Of a DNA stretch of 64,000 nt, positions 43,640 through 51,780 are shown in pieces. The notes below the pieces were generated by a model. It saw only the letters and a program-made list of their open reading frames with translations. It did no database searches and was not told where the DNA came from. Source of the DNA: Candidatus Undinarchaeales archaeon (GTDB taxonomy: Archaea > SpSt-1190 > JASMDC01); the NCBI GenBank assembly GCA_030753015.1, contig JASMDC010000016.1:10773-74772 (forward strand). The letters are read 5' to 3'. The translations under genes and the position numbers were made by a program. Each line of letters starts with the position of its first letter. Within the stretch, counting starts at the first letter, position 1.

Positions 43640-43755
43640 TGCCGGGGGCGTGACTCGAACACGCGGCTTCCAGATGGCTCAGTGCCCACAGGGTAATGAC
43701 TTAGGCCCTCCGGGCCTTATGAGTCTGGCACTCTAACCAACTGAGTTACCCCGGC
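43640..43755 (-). tRNA. tRNA-Met (CAT, elongator) with a 42-nt intron
   Basis: Read on the minus strand: acceptor GCCGGGG pairs with CCCCGGC, D-arm ACTC..GAGT, anticodon stem CCAGA/TCTGG with loop CTCATA-A, T-arm GCGTG-TTCGAGT-CACGC, discriminator A. The anticodon CAT is at 43719-43721. About 42 nt (43676-43717) interrupt the loop after position 37, the canonical archaeal intron site; it can fold with ggcccGGAgggcc at its start. No CCA is encoded. A TATA element lies 28 nt upstream. Confidence 0.92.
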
Positions 43756-43778
43756 GTTTGGGCGGGGTACCATCAAGT

Positions 43779-43788
43779 CTTAAAAAGC
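43779..43788 (-). promoter_or_regulatory. TATA box of the tRNA-Met gene
   Basis: GCTTTTTAAG on the minus strand, centred 28 nt upstream of the first tRNA base, the expected distance for an archaeal promoter. Confidence 0.65.
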
Positions 43789-43805
43789 TATCTTTGAGCG
43801 TCGCC

Positions 43806-44486
43806 TTACCGCGTTATCACGTCAACACCATCGTTCGTACCGCAGTACACGATATCCACATGGCCGGTGAACAGCCCGCTCCCGATAACCCCGGGAATGA
43901 TAGCAAGTCTACGCTCCAGTGCTTCAGGATCATCTATCAGGCCGAACCTCGTGTCGAGGATGAGATTACCATTGTCGGTGACAACAGGCCCGTCCTTCGC
44001 CGTACCTTCACGCAGGTCCCACTGGCCCCCCAGCTCATCGATCTCCCGGGCAACTGCCGCCCAAGCAAAAGGGAGCACTTCGATCGGTACGGGCACCTGC
44101 TCACCCAATTGCTTGACGCGCTTTGGACCATCGGCAAGGATGACCAGGCGCTTTGCGGCATAGTCAACGACCTTCTCCCGGACCATGGCCCCACCTCGCC
44201 CCTTGATGAGGTCGAGGTTGGCGTCGAACTCGTCACACCCGTCAACTGCCAGGTCCACGACGTCCACTTCATTGAGCGCTACGAGACGGATACCCAGTTG
44301 AGTGGCAAGATGCGCCGACTGTATCGAGGTGGGCACCCCGCACAACTCCAGATTCTCATCGCGGGCCCTTTCGGCAAGGCGTTCAAGAAAGAACGCGGTC
44401 GTCGAACCCGTCCCAATCCCGAGCACCATCCCGTCCCGTACCTCCTCCAGAGCGGCCGATGCGGCGTTCTCCTTGTTCTGTGTCAT
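43806..44486 (-). CDS. rpiA: Ribose-5-phosphate isomerase A
   Basis: Enzyme of 226 residues that interconverts ribose 5-phosphate and ribulose 5-phosphate. Motifs: GIGTGSTT (23-30) for phosphate binding, VPTS, VDGCDEFD with Asp82 and the Asp85-Glu86 pair (usual DGADE), KGRGGAMVREK with the catalytic Glu104, and IEVLPFAW. Normal length. ATG 44486 has GAGGTGA upstream; the GTG at 44495 would include that site. CTTTTATCT (44530-44538) is the likely TATA element, giving a leader of about 20 nt. It supplies pentose for nucleotide synthesis. Confidence 0.93.
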   Translation of the reverse strand: MTQNKENAASAALEEVRDGMVLGIGTGSTTAFFLERLAERARDENLELCGVPTSIQSAHLATQLGIRLVALNEVDVVDLAVDGCDEFDANLDLIKGRGGAMVREKVVDYAAKRLVILADGPKRVKQLGEQVPVPIEVLPFAWAAVAREIDELGGQWDLREGTAKDGPVVTDNGNLILDTRFGLIDDPEALERRLAIIPGVIGSGLFTGHVDIVYCGTNDGVDVITR

Positions 44487-44592
44487 CAAGGTCACCTCGT
44501 TAGCACTGCAGAGAGCAATACAGAATAGAGATAAAAGGATGTGGCTCGGCCCCGTGTATAGGGGCAGGCCAGTTCCGACCTGGGACGTCGGC

Positions 44593-44778
44593 TCAGTCGA
44601 AGGTCGCCATCATAGGGTCCTCACTGCACTCCTTGCAGTAGCGATCTCTCCCCTTGATGACCTTGCCGCATCGCTCGCATGTCTTGATGAGCGTTGCTGG
44701 CTTGCCGTGTTCATCGGACCAGTCGAAATCCCCGTCACGCGGGTCCATGATCTGTGCTATGTTCGAAAGCACGACCAT
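44593..44778 (-). CDS. Zinc-ribbon mini-protein
   Basis: Protein of 61 residues with CERC...CKEC (C-x2-C-x10-C-x2-C), a single zinc ribbon. The N-terminal half has no known fold. Function unknown; such proteins often bind nucleic acids or partner proteins. ATG 44778 lies about 25 nt after TATTAATA on the minus strand (about 44798-44805), so a dedicated leaderless transcript is likely. That supports it as a real gene despite its size. Confidence 0.6.
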   Translation of the reverse strand: MVVLSNIAQIMDPRDGDFDWSDEHGKPATLIKTCERCGKVIKGRDRYCKECSEDPMMATFD

Positions 44779-44935
44779 GTAGTGTCCTTGCTCCTATTAA
44801 TACGTTTCCGCTTTTTTGACCATATTCTGTCGAATCTGGCGCCTCTATTCTCGCAGGGAAGCTATATCCATGCCAATCCTTGCTCCGCTTTGAATGCATG
44901 AGGTCCTATCTGCAATCTGGGACGAACGGCTCCAC

Positions 44936-45448
44936 TTACCGGAACATCGGTAGCTCTTCGTCCGAGGGAGTGTTGCCTACCTTGCGACCTCGCTCTGCTC
45001 CGCATGCACGTTGGACCGCGGAAATGAGCCACATCAGGATCGAATAGCTGTCCCGCATGGCCTCAAGGAACGATGGCCGGTCTAGGTCATCGAAGAAGAG
45101 CTCACGCTGGAACTGTATCCGTGTGAGTATGCCCTCTGTTCGATGAAAGGAAGAGAACACACCTCTGGAAACGAGGAACATGTACAGGTCCCATACCAGG
45201 TCCTGACGCGTCGAGGCGTTCATTGCATTGAGGACGTCCACCTGACCTTGTGCAAAATGCACCCCGGTGAAAAGGATCAGGACACCCGAGCGGTCCTTCG
45301 GACGGAGCACGTCGATCCTCTTCGGATTGGAGGGCGGGTATCGTAAATGGAGACCCCATGCAACGGCATCGTCCTCGAACCTCTCGACCGTGATCGATTC
45401 GTCGGCACACCAGCCCTCGATGCGCGCTAGCAGCGGATCCTCACCCAT
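44936..45448 (-). CDS. DUF2299-like archaeal protein
   Basis: Protein of 170 residues. The pattern of an N-terminal helix (LARIEGWCADE), AWGLHLRYPPSNPKRIDVLRPKDRSGVLILFTGVHF and a helical second half recalls the archaeal DUF2299 proteins. The match is from memory of the general pattern, so it is tentative. Function unknown. ATG 45448 is 5 nt after the stop of the upstream amidotransferase-fold gene and has TGTGAG near it, so the two form an operon. An in-frame start at 45475 would overlap that gene. Confidence 0.55.
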   Translation of the reverse strand: MGEDPLLARIEGWCADESITVERFEDDAVAWGLHLRYPPSNPKRIDVLRPKDRSGVLILFTGVHFAQGQVDVLNAMNASTRQDLVWDLYMFLVSRGVFSSFHRTEGILTRIQFQRELFFDDLDRPSFLEAMRDSYSILMWLISAVQRACGAERGRKVGNTPSDEELPMFR

Positions 45449-45453
45449 GGGGC

Positions 45454-46170
45454 TCACAGTCGCTTGATCAGCCACTTCAGGGTGTTGAGCGCCAGCTGGG
45501 CGTTCCCCATGTTGATGATGTACTCGTTCGAGAGCCAGGAGAGGTCGCCCACGGCAGCGACGCGTCCATTGCCATAGGTGGCCACGGCGAACACTGGGAC
45601 GTACTGGCCAGTCTCGAAGGCGTCCAGCTCGCTATCGAAGTCGAGGTCTGAAAAGGACTCCTGGCTCCCCCATGCGATTATGTTGTCATAGGGTGCCGTG
45701 AGCGAGCAGGCGGAGACGATACGGAAGGATTTTACACCCTCCGTGATAGCGTGCGGCCTGAGATTGAAAACAGGAACATCGAACACCTTTCCCTTGAGAC
45801 CCTTGCGAATGTAGTAAGTCGGATCACAGATGCGGTCACCGTTGAAGGCGATACTGAAGTTATGCGCGATCGTGTTGAGGGTATCGGCGTTCTCGTGGAC
45901 GTTCCCCCATTCTCCGACGAGGAAGATACCCCCTCCCTCATTGACGAATTTCAGCATGGCCTCGATCTCGTCGCCACTGTACGATTCTGTCGGATACGCG
46001 ACGATGATGACGTCCGGCTCCTCGAGAACACTGGAATCGACCGTGCCCACGTATTTCTCGACCTCCCACCCGCGGCATTTGAGGAGCTCGGCTAGCACCG
46101 TGACACCATTGGCAGTGGAGGCCATGATATCCTCCTTCTCGCATCGGTCGATGAACTTGAGAAACGGCAT
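45454..46170 (-). CDS. Glutamine-amidotransferase-fold (GldG/DUF4350-like) protein
   Basis: Protein of 238 residues. VTVLAELLKCRGWEVEKY, then PDVIIVAYPTESYSGDEIEAMLKFVNEGGGIFLVGEW and VPVFAVATYGNGRVAAVGDLSWLSNEYI match the class-I glutamine-amidotransferase-like domain found in GldG/DUF4350-type proteins. No catalytic Cys-His-Glu triad is evident, so it is probably a binding domain. It lacks membrane helices, unlike full GldG proteins. ATG 46170 is about 26 nt from GATTTAAAGC on the minus strand (46191-46200), a leaderless start. First gene of a two-gene operon. Confidence 0.68.
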   Translation of the reverse strand: MPFLKFIDRCEKEDIMASTANGVTVLAELLKCRGWEVEKYVGTVDSSVLEEPDVIIVAYPTESYSGDEIEAMLKFVNEGGGIFLVGEWGNVHENADTLNTIAHNFSIAFNGDRICDPTYYIRKGLKGKVFDVPVFNLRPHAITEGVKSFRIVSACSLTAPYDNIIAWGSQESFSDLDFDSELDAFETGQYVPVFAVATYGNGRVAAVGDLSWLSNEYIINMGNAQLALNTLKWLIKRL

Positions 46171-46320
46171 TTATGTCCGATTGGATGGTCTGCTTTAAAT
46201 CTATTTGGGAGCAGCGGGCCGACTCTTCTTCAACTACTCGCGCGTGCCCCAGTTCGTTCCGGATCATAGTAATGGGAACAGGACGACGGCCCCTCAGATT
46301 AACGTAAACGCACAAGGGAA

Positions 46321-46330
46321 TGTATAAAAG
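46321..46330 (+). promoter_or_regulatory. TATA box of the 46.4-49.2 kb cluster
   Basis: tgtataaaag, about 50-60 nt before ATG 46381. This gives a leader of about 30 nt carrying AGGTGA at 46365-46370. A strong candidate for the cluster's only promoter before 49.2 kb. Confidence 0.6.
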
Positions 46331-46380
46331 GAGCCCGCCATGGAGTCGTCACCATCGAATAGCAACAGGTGATGGGGCGG

Positions 46381-46569
46381 ATGTATCTTAACGACCTTGA
46401 AACGATCGATTACGGCCATGCGGATGGCGTGGAATCGACCGCAGAGGTCTACGATATGAAACCCAACCATTACTGTCGCATCGTGCTGGTCGGCGCTGCG
46501 CTCGCCGGTGCGGGCGGACTGGCCTTTGCCGCCATAGCCTATGCTGATGACCACGGTTACATTGAGTGA
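46381..46569 (+). CDS. Small single-helix membrane protein
   Basis: Protein of 62 residues: a soluble start MYLNDLETIDYGHADGV, then one membrane helix (YCRIVLVGAALAGAGGLAFAAIAYA) and a short tail. Unknown family. ATG 46381 has AGGTGA about 10 nt upstream, and the next gene begins 5 nt after its stop, so it belongs to the nucleotidyltransferase cluster. Its first residues resemble the MYDLD start of two other cluster proteins. It may anchor the complex to the membrane. Confidence 0.55.
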   Translation: MYLNDLETIDYGHADGVESTAEVYDMKPNHYCRIVLVGAALAGAGGLAFAAIAYADDHGYIE

Positions 46570-46574
46570 ACCTT

Positions 46575-47315
46575 ATGTACGACCTTGATCCAGCCATTGA
46601 GCAAGAAGGCACCGACTTGGTAGCGGACGCCACCTACAAGGTGGACGACCTTACAATGATCTACGGCGTCACCCGGGGATTCCTCTTCAAGAAGAAGGCG
46701 TTCGAGGGAGAGAAGGTCCGCGACAATGTGGACAGCATCCGCGACTATTTCCTCGAGAACGGCCATGGAGAGCTCGCCATCACATCGTACATGTTCGAGA
46801 TCGAGTACGCCGATCGCACAAGCGTCATTGTCAAGGACGCGAGCAGCGGTTACGTCAACGTGATCGACAAGGACGCGGACCACAACGATGTAGGACACTA
46901 CGATCACCACACATCCACCTACTCATCGCCCACCGTGTGCTCGATCGATGACATAAAGGAGATCGTCGATTTCGAGGGCGCCAAGATAAAGGAGATGCAG
47001 ATCAAGTTCGACACGGCCGACGGACAGGTCCACGGGCAGACCGAGGTGCACGAGCACAGCTATATGAACGAAGCGTTGCTCGGGGTCGTGGAGCTCCAGG
47101 GAGCGGGCATCCTCGCCCTCACGGGCAATCCCATCATCGGTGGTCTTCTCGCAGCCGACGCTGCCCGTCGCGTCTACAACACATATTCCAAGAACCAGAA
47201 ACTCTACCTCCAGTTCGAGGAGACGGACGACCCCGAGATCGCGGCCATGCAGCAGCAGGTACGTGACGACCTGGGCGATAAAACCCTCAGGAACCTCTTC
47301 CTCAATACGATCTAG
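46575..47315 (+). CDS. Unknown protein of the nucleotidyltransferase cluster
   Basis: Protein of 246 residues starting MYDLDPAIEQEGTDL. The first 170 residues read as an alpha/beta domain with several strands (ELAITSYMFEIEYADRTSVIV). A hydrophobic stretch near 187-212 (ELQGAGILALTGNPIIGGLLAADAA) could be a membrane or buried helix. The end is charged. No family recognised. The MYDLD start recurs in the nucleoside-phosphorylase-like protein at 49277. Close spacing on both sides (5 and 9 nt) indicates a shared transcript. Confidence 0.6.
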   Translation: MYDLDPAIEQEGTDLVADATYKVDDLTMIYGVTRGFLFKKKAFEGEKVRDNVDSIRDYFLENGHGELAITSYMFEIEYADRTSVIVKDASSGYVNVIDKDADHNDVGHYDHHTSTYSSPTVCSIDDIKEIVDFEGAKIKEMQIKFDTADGQVHGQTEVHEHSYMNEALLGVVELQGAGILALTGNPIIGGLLAADAARRVYNTYSKNQKLYLQFEETDDPEIAAMQQQVRDDLGDKTLRNLFLNTI

Positions 47316-47324
47316 GTGACGATA

Positions 47325-48368
47325 ATGACAATGTACATGGTCGAGCCCCAACTCATGGCGTCGGTGAACGTCATGATCCTGGACGATGCGGTCGGGGAGA
47401 TACGGGACCGTTACGGGGACGAGGCCATCAAGGCCGTGATGTTCTACGGCTCAAGGGTCAATGGGTACGAGAAATACGGCTCAGACCTCGACTGCTTTGT
47501 TGTCCTCAATGAGGGCTACGAGCAGGACGTCGGTATGGAGATTAGCTACGTGGACGACACCGAGCTCCACGTCATCGCCCATACACCCGAACGATTCGAG
47601 CGCAATCTCAAGGATTCTCTTGCCAAGACCTCGGAGCACATCAACACGACGGTGTTCAGGTACGATGCCCCCATCGGGAGCGAATACATCGCCCAGGTTG
47701 ACGCTGAGAACAAGCACGATCTTACCTGTGACATACTCGATGACATCGCCTACCTCGCGCGTGACGTCGAATCGGACACTCCCGTGTACTTCCATCGCAA
47801 TGATGTGGCCGACACGAAGCTCGTCCAGCACGTGCTCGCCCTACCCGTGCTCACCGAGCGTTTGGAGCGTGTGCGTGAACGGGGTAATCTCCCCTCGATG
47901 CTCGACAGCATCCGGGATTCGTACCAACCGGCCCTTGACCGACTTGAGGAGGAGGGTGTGGTACGCAAGGTCGAAGAGGGAGAGAATCCGCTCTATGAGT
48001 ACACCGGCCATAGGGGAGGTAGCATCTTCCACAATCCTATAATGAAGGGCTTCGGCCGTAAGATCGTCACACCCTTCCTCAACGTCTATCGGAGCATCGA
48101 GAAACGAGGCTCTGGTGATTTCACGATCGCGAACCTCGGACGCGCTCTCAAACACGGCCCACGCTATGTCGAGAGCATCCTGGAAGAGTCCGTCTTCAAT
48201 CTCGACTATGCAAAGAAGCATCGAGAGATACTCGTCCCGTACCAGGACGAGGGTCTCCTCTTCCAAGGGATGTCCGTCGACGACCTAATCGATGTGAACG
48301 ACAGGCTCCAAAGGCTTCGGCGTGAGCGGAACGCTCTCAAGGAGAAGATCCGCGGCGATCCTTGCTGA
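47325..48368 (+). CDS. Pol-beta-type nucleotidyltransferase domain protein
   Basis: Protein of 347 residues. FYGSRVNGYEKYGSDLDCFVV is the nucleotidyltransferase signature, with Gly42-Ser43 and metal ligands Asp54 and Asp56. Glu80 in TELHVI is a candidate third carboxylate. The remaining 250 residues are mainly helical, with NLPSMLDSIRDSYQPALDRLEEEG and a basic end. It transfers a nucleotide to an unknown acceptor (protein, small molecule or nucleic acid). ATG 47325 has AGGTGA just upstream; ATG 47331 is also possible. It follows the unknown gene by 9 nt and is followed by a PHP phosphoesterase. Confidence 0.75.
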   Translation: MTMYMVEPQLMASVNVMILDDAVGEIRDRYGDEAIKAVMFYGSRVNGYEKYGSDLDCFVVLNEGYEQDVGMEISYVDDTELHVIAHTPERFERNLKDSLAKTSEHINTTVFRYDAPIGSEYIAQVDAENKHDLTCDILDDIAYLARDVESDTPVYFHRNDVADTKLVQHVLALPVLTERLERVRERGNLPSMLDSIRDSYQPALDRLEEEGVVRKVEEGENPLYEYTGHRGGSIFHNPIMKGFGRKIVTPFLNVYRSIEKRGSGDFTIANLGRALKHGPRYVESILEESVFNLDYAKKHREILVPYQDEGLLFQGMSVDDLIDVNDRLQRLRRERNALKEKIRGDPC

Positions 48369-48389
48369 TCGATGCGATAGTGAGGTCCC

Positions 48390-49172
48390 ATGTTCCGTGA
48401 GATGGTCCGACAGGAGACAGAATCACTCAGGGATGAGTACTCGGTCTTCGAGCTCCACTCTCATACGTACTGCTCGGACGGTCTCAGGAGCCCCGAGGCG
48501 GTAGTCCGAGAAGCTTATCTTCGTGGATTGTCCGGTATCGCCATCACTGACCACGACAACCTCGACGGTTACGAGCGTGCAGCAAAGGAGGCCGAGAAGT
48601 ACCCAGGGTTCATCGTTGTACCGGGAATGGAAGTGTCGACGACACAGGGGCACGTTCTCGCTCTGGGTGTGTACGAACCCATCGAGCCGGGGCGTTCATG
48701 GGCGGAGACCGTGGACGATATCCATGACAAGGGCGGTGTGGCCGTTCTCGCCCACCCCTATGTGTACGGTTCCGTGGCAGATGGACTGCTCGAATCCTAT
48801 GACGGTGAGGGATCCATTCCTTTCGACGCGATCGAGGCCTACAATGCCCGCTTGACCCTGCCTGTGAACGGTAACAAACGGGGAGAGGAACTTGTTGACG
48901 CTCTCGGCTACCCGTCCACAGGAGGTTCCGATGCCCACGAGCCCTGGGGTCTCGGCCTGGGGATGACACTGCTCCCGAAGGAAGTCGGCTCCATCGACGA
49001 TGTGCTCGACGCGATCAGGGAGGGTAGATGTGAACCGTACAGAACTCGGGAAAAGGAGAGTCTTTTCAACAAGTCCGTCTTCATGGCAGGCCGATATGGC
49101 GGCATTATACCCCATTTCCTGGTACGTCAGTGGCACAAGCTCGAAGGATTGGGTGACGACCGGCAGGAGTAG
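48390..49172 (+). CDS. PHP-domain phosphoesterase
   Basis: Protein of 260 residues with the PHP metal-site motifs: ELHSHTYCSDG (His23, His25, Asp30), ITDHDNLDG (Asp54, His55), PGMEVST (Glu81) and QGHVL (His88), VLAHPY (His122) and GGSDAHEP (Asp181, His183). All expected ligands are present, so it should be active on phosphoesters, for instance nucleotides or sugar phosphates. Stand-alone length. GTGAGG lies 4-9 nt before ATG 48390. Being next to a nucleotidyltransferase suggests a transferase/phosphatase pair, which is inference. Confidence 0.85.
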   Translation: MFREMVRQETESLRDEYSVFELHSHTYCSDGLRSPEAVVREAYLRGLSGIAITDHDNLDGYERAAKEAEKYPGFIVVPGMEVSTTQGHVLALGVYEPIEPGRSWAETVDDIHDKGGVAVLAHPYVYGSVADGLLESYDGEGSIPFDAIEAYNARLTLPVNGNKRGEELVDALGYPSTGGSDAHEPWGLGLGMTLLPKEVGSIDDVLDAIREGRCEPYRTREKESLFNKSVFMAGRYGGIIPHFLVRQWHKLEGLGDDRQE

Positions 49173-49215
49173 CCCCCTCTGTGCACCATTTTGACACGTC
49201 GAACGCCCTAGGGAA

Positions 49216-49225
49216 CATTTAAATA
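49216..49225 (+). promoter_or_regulatory. Candidate TATA box before the phosphorylase-like gene
   Basis: catttaaata about 52-61 nt before ATG 49277 indicates a possible own promoter with a leader of about 30 nt. The gene therefore may be transcribed both with the cluster and alone. Confidence 0.45.
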
Positions 49226-49276
49226 GCGGCCAGGCCCGCCGACAGTCACACAAAAGTAGTAACATAGGCGATTACC

Positions 49277-50278
49277 ATGTACGATCTCGACCGGGAACCG
49301 ACAATGGATGCGGGCGACCTCACATATGCGGGGTACTTCGCAGGCATAAAGGATCCTGTCGAAAGGGACTCGGCTCTCGCCGGCTACATCAAGAAGGAAG
49401 GGCTCTATGGCAGCCCCAAGAATGGCGGCGGTATGAGCACGACCCTCCTCTGTGCGTTCACACGCTATCTCCCGACGAGCTGGCAGGACGCCTGCCTCAA
49501 CGGCGCCGAGAAGTTGGCCACGTACATCGATAACAAGCGGGAGGCCACGTCATCGAGCGGATCCTCGGGATCGCCCCTGGACGACATAGATATCCCCCAG
49601 GACTACATCATGGTCTTCCAGGCCTCGTACAACATCCCTAGCGGCGCCAAGGTTGAGAAGTCCTTCACCAAGACCCACAAGATCATCAACTACAAGGGCA
49701 CTCGAATGGGCCTCGTGGCGGCTCCCCGGGGCCAGGAGGAGACCGCGATCCTCACGGACGCGCTCTGCAGGGGCGGTGCGCGTAATTTCTACTACATCGG
49801 CTCGGCCGGAGGTATCAGTGATCAGGTGAAACCCGGCGAGCTGTTCTACACCGAGGGCGAGGTCGGGACCCAGTCACCGATCCCCGACATCTACCAGTCC
49901 GATACGCATGTGAGCCAAGAGCTCAACCGCGCGCTACTGGACGCGTCCAACCAGCTCGATATAAAGCTCAACTACGGCCGGGTATACGACGCCAGCGGGT
50001 TCATCCGAGAGGAGACGCCGGAGCATGTGGACCAGCTCCTCGAACAGGGATACGACGCCATCGAGATGGAGCTGGGTGCAATCACGTCCGTCGCCAACAG
50101 CTACGGTGGCGGTGCGACGGGCATCATGCGCGTGCTCGACCACCTCCGGGACGACGAGGGCGAAAGGCTGAACTCGGGCAAGATGGCACACTATGTCTCG
50201 TCCGTGCGAAATGCGGTCCTCGGCACACGTCTGGCCGCAGAAGCGATCCATATCAAGGACAAAGGGTCCGATGAATAG
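49277..50278 (+). CDS. Nucleoside-phosphorylase-fold protein
   Basis: Protein of 333 residues. Residues about 105-325 have the nucleoside phosphorylase/nucleosidase pattern: YYIGSAGGISDQVKPGELF (GSAGG at 175-179) and YDAIEMELGAITSVA (EMELGA at 263-268, usual EMExxA base/ribose site). The N-terminal 100 residues form an extra domain starting MYDLD with a Ser/Gly-rich linker (about 91-100), not found in ordinary metabolic phosphorylases. It may cleave or sense a nucleoside. Shares its opening with the cluster protein at 46575. Convergent with map, 16 nt between stops. Confidence 0.72.
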   Translation: MYDLDREPTMDAGDLTYAGYFAGIKDPVERDSALAGYIKKEGLYGSPKNGGGMSTTLLCAFTRYLPTSWQDACLNGAEKLATYIDNKREATSSSGSSGSPLDDIDIPQDYIMVFQASYNIPSGAKVEKSFTKTHKIINYKGTRMGLVAAPRGQEETAILTDALCRGGARNFYYIGSAGGISDQVKPGELFYTEGEVGTQSPIPDIYQSDTHVSQELNRALLDASNQLDIKLNYGRVYDASGFIREETPEHVDQLLEQGYDAIEMELGAITSVANSYGGGATGIMRVLDHLRDDEGERLNSGKMAHYVSSVRNAVLGTRLAAEAIHIKDKGSDE

Positions 50279-50294
50279 GGACGGCACTCCCGGC

Positions 50295-51188
50295 TTATGC
50301 GGTCGTGACGATCGGATCGTCGAGCACGACGACCGTGTGTTCCGCCTGCGTCACGATACCGTTCCCATGCTCCTTGAGGATCGAATAGTTATGGAGCGCG
50401 CGTGATACCACCAATTGCTTGAGAGCTATCGTTGTCTGCGCAAGACCGAACCTCTTCACGAGCATTCGCCGTGCGAACGGCAAGGTCCGGTACTCTTTTA
50501 GCACGGTGTCCAAGATCTGGCGGGCAGTACGCATACGGACCTTTCCCGGGCCGACGATGCGGTAGATGTCCGATAAACTGCTGTCCCCGACCCGGCCCTC
50601 GCCATTGGTCGCGAAGGGTTCGATGGCGACGACCTCGCCTTTCTCGAGCACGGCGCTCCCAGAGCGTCTGACATTGTACACGGACTTGCCTGCATGGAGC
50701 TCCCATGAACGCATTGTGTGCCCCGTGAGGTTGATGATCGGTGAGAAGCCTGCATCACGGATGGTATCCTCGATGACCTTACCGACGTGCTCGAGGCGGA
50801 CCCCCGGCTGGACCAGTTCGATGGCGGCCCGGAGCGCTTCCCGAGAGGCGTTGACCATCGGAGTGTTATCATTAGTGCCCACCTCGACCGTCGTCGCGGT
50901 GTCAGCAATGCAACCGTCGACATGTGCACCCAGGTCGAGCTTGACGACCTGTCCACGCTCGAACACCTTCGGATCGTCAGGGATCGGCGTGTAGTGAGCG
51001 GCGATGGCGTCGATCGAGATGTTCATCGGGAAGGCTACACCGGCACCGGAGTCCTTGATGATCCCCTCTGCCTCCGCGACCACATCCGCCAGCTTGACGC
51101 CCTCGACCACGCGTCCGGCCGCTGCGTCCAGTGCCTTCCGTGCTATCACTCCGGCCCTGACGTACCTTTCCAGTGTCGTTTCATCCAT
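50295..51188 (-). CDS. map: Methionine aminopeptidase, type II
   Basis: Enzyme of 297 residues that removes the initiator methionine. Metal ligands: Asp85 (VVKLDLGAH), Asp96 (GCIADTATT), His157 (NLTGHTM), Glu190 (VAIEPFAT) and the late Glu in TQAEHTVVV; His65 (AAHYTP) is the substrate histidine. The helical insertion between His157 and the last Glu marks the archaeal/eukaryotic type II. ATG 51188 has CGGAGGTCC upstream and lies inside the end of the sua5 gene (43-nt overlap). The long N-terminal frame to 51335 is read from sua5 in another frame and was rejected. Confidence 0.92.
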   Translation of the reverse strand: MDETTLERYVRAGVIARKALDAAAGRVVEGVKLADVVAEAEGIIKDSGAGVAFPMNISIDAIAAHYTPIPDDPKVFERGQVVKLDLGAHVDGCIADTATTVEVGTNDNTPMVNASREALRAAIELVQPGVRLEHVGKVIEDTIRDAGFSPIINLTGHTMRSWELHAGKSVYNVRRSGSAVLEKGEVVAIEPFATNGEGRVGDSSLSDIYRIVGPGKVRMRTARQILDTVLKEYRTLPFARRMLVKRFGLAQTTIALKQLVVSRALHNYSILKEHGNGIVTQAEHTVVVLDDPIVTTA

Positions 51189-51757
51189 TCCCGGACCTCC
51201 GATGCAGCTGCGCCCTCCCTGAGGATGGTCCCGTTGACCAGGTCCACGACGGTGGAGGGTAGGTTCTCCCCACAGGGGCCGCCATCGATATAAATATCTA
51301 CCGCCGAGCCCAGTTGCCGCCGCGCTTCCTCGCACGTGGTCGCTGCGGACATCCCTGACTTGTTCGCTGATGTGGCGACGAGAGGGCCTGCCCGCCGGAC
51401 CAGTTCGAGAGCAAGAGGATGGTCAGGGACCCGGACAGCAATCGTGGTCCCTCCTGCGGTCACCCGGTCCGGGACGATGTCGGTACGCGGCAGCACTACC
51501 GTGACGGCACCGGGGAGCAGGCCCTCGAGGGTATCGACGTTCACGAGCATTGCATAGCGTGCGATGTCCTCCACTCGGTGGACAGCTATGGACATGGGCT
51601 TGCCCTCTTCGCGTCCCTTGGCCTCGTACACCCTCTCCACCGCGTCATCGTCCAGAACGCAGCCGATACCGTACACTGTATCGGTGGGGTATACGACCAC
51701 GGCACCGGCGCGGATGCGGGCCACAATCTTGTCCGTTATCGCTCCAACCTCGCTCAT
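51146..51757 (-). CDS. sua5: L-threonylcarbamoyladenylate synthase (Sua5/YrdC family)
   Basis: Protein of 203 residues making threonylcarbamoyl-AMP for the tRNA t6A37 modification. Signatures: VVVYPTDTVYGIGC, EAKGREEGKPMSIAVH, LLPGAVTVVLP, TIAVRVPDHPLA and LVATSANKSG. It lacks the C-terminal Sua5 domain, so it is the short YrdC-like form. ATG 51757 lies about 27 nt from GATTTATTAAC on the minus strand, a leaderless start. The t6A it helps make is the substrate of the methylthiotransferase encoded at 23890. Confidence 0.9.
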   Translation of the reverse strand: MSEVGAITDKIVARIRAGAVVVYPTDTVYGIGCVLDDDAVERVYEAKGREEGKPMSIAVHRVEDIARYAMLVNVDTLEGLLPGAVTVVLPRTDIVPDRVTAGGTTIAVRVPDHPLALELVRRAGPLVATSANKSGMSAATTCEEARRQLGSAVDIYIDGGPCGENLPSTVVDLVNGTILREGAAASEVREWMKRHWKGTSGPE

Positions 51758-51780
51758 CGCAGCATCTCATGTCAGCATTG

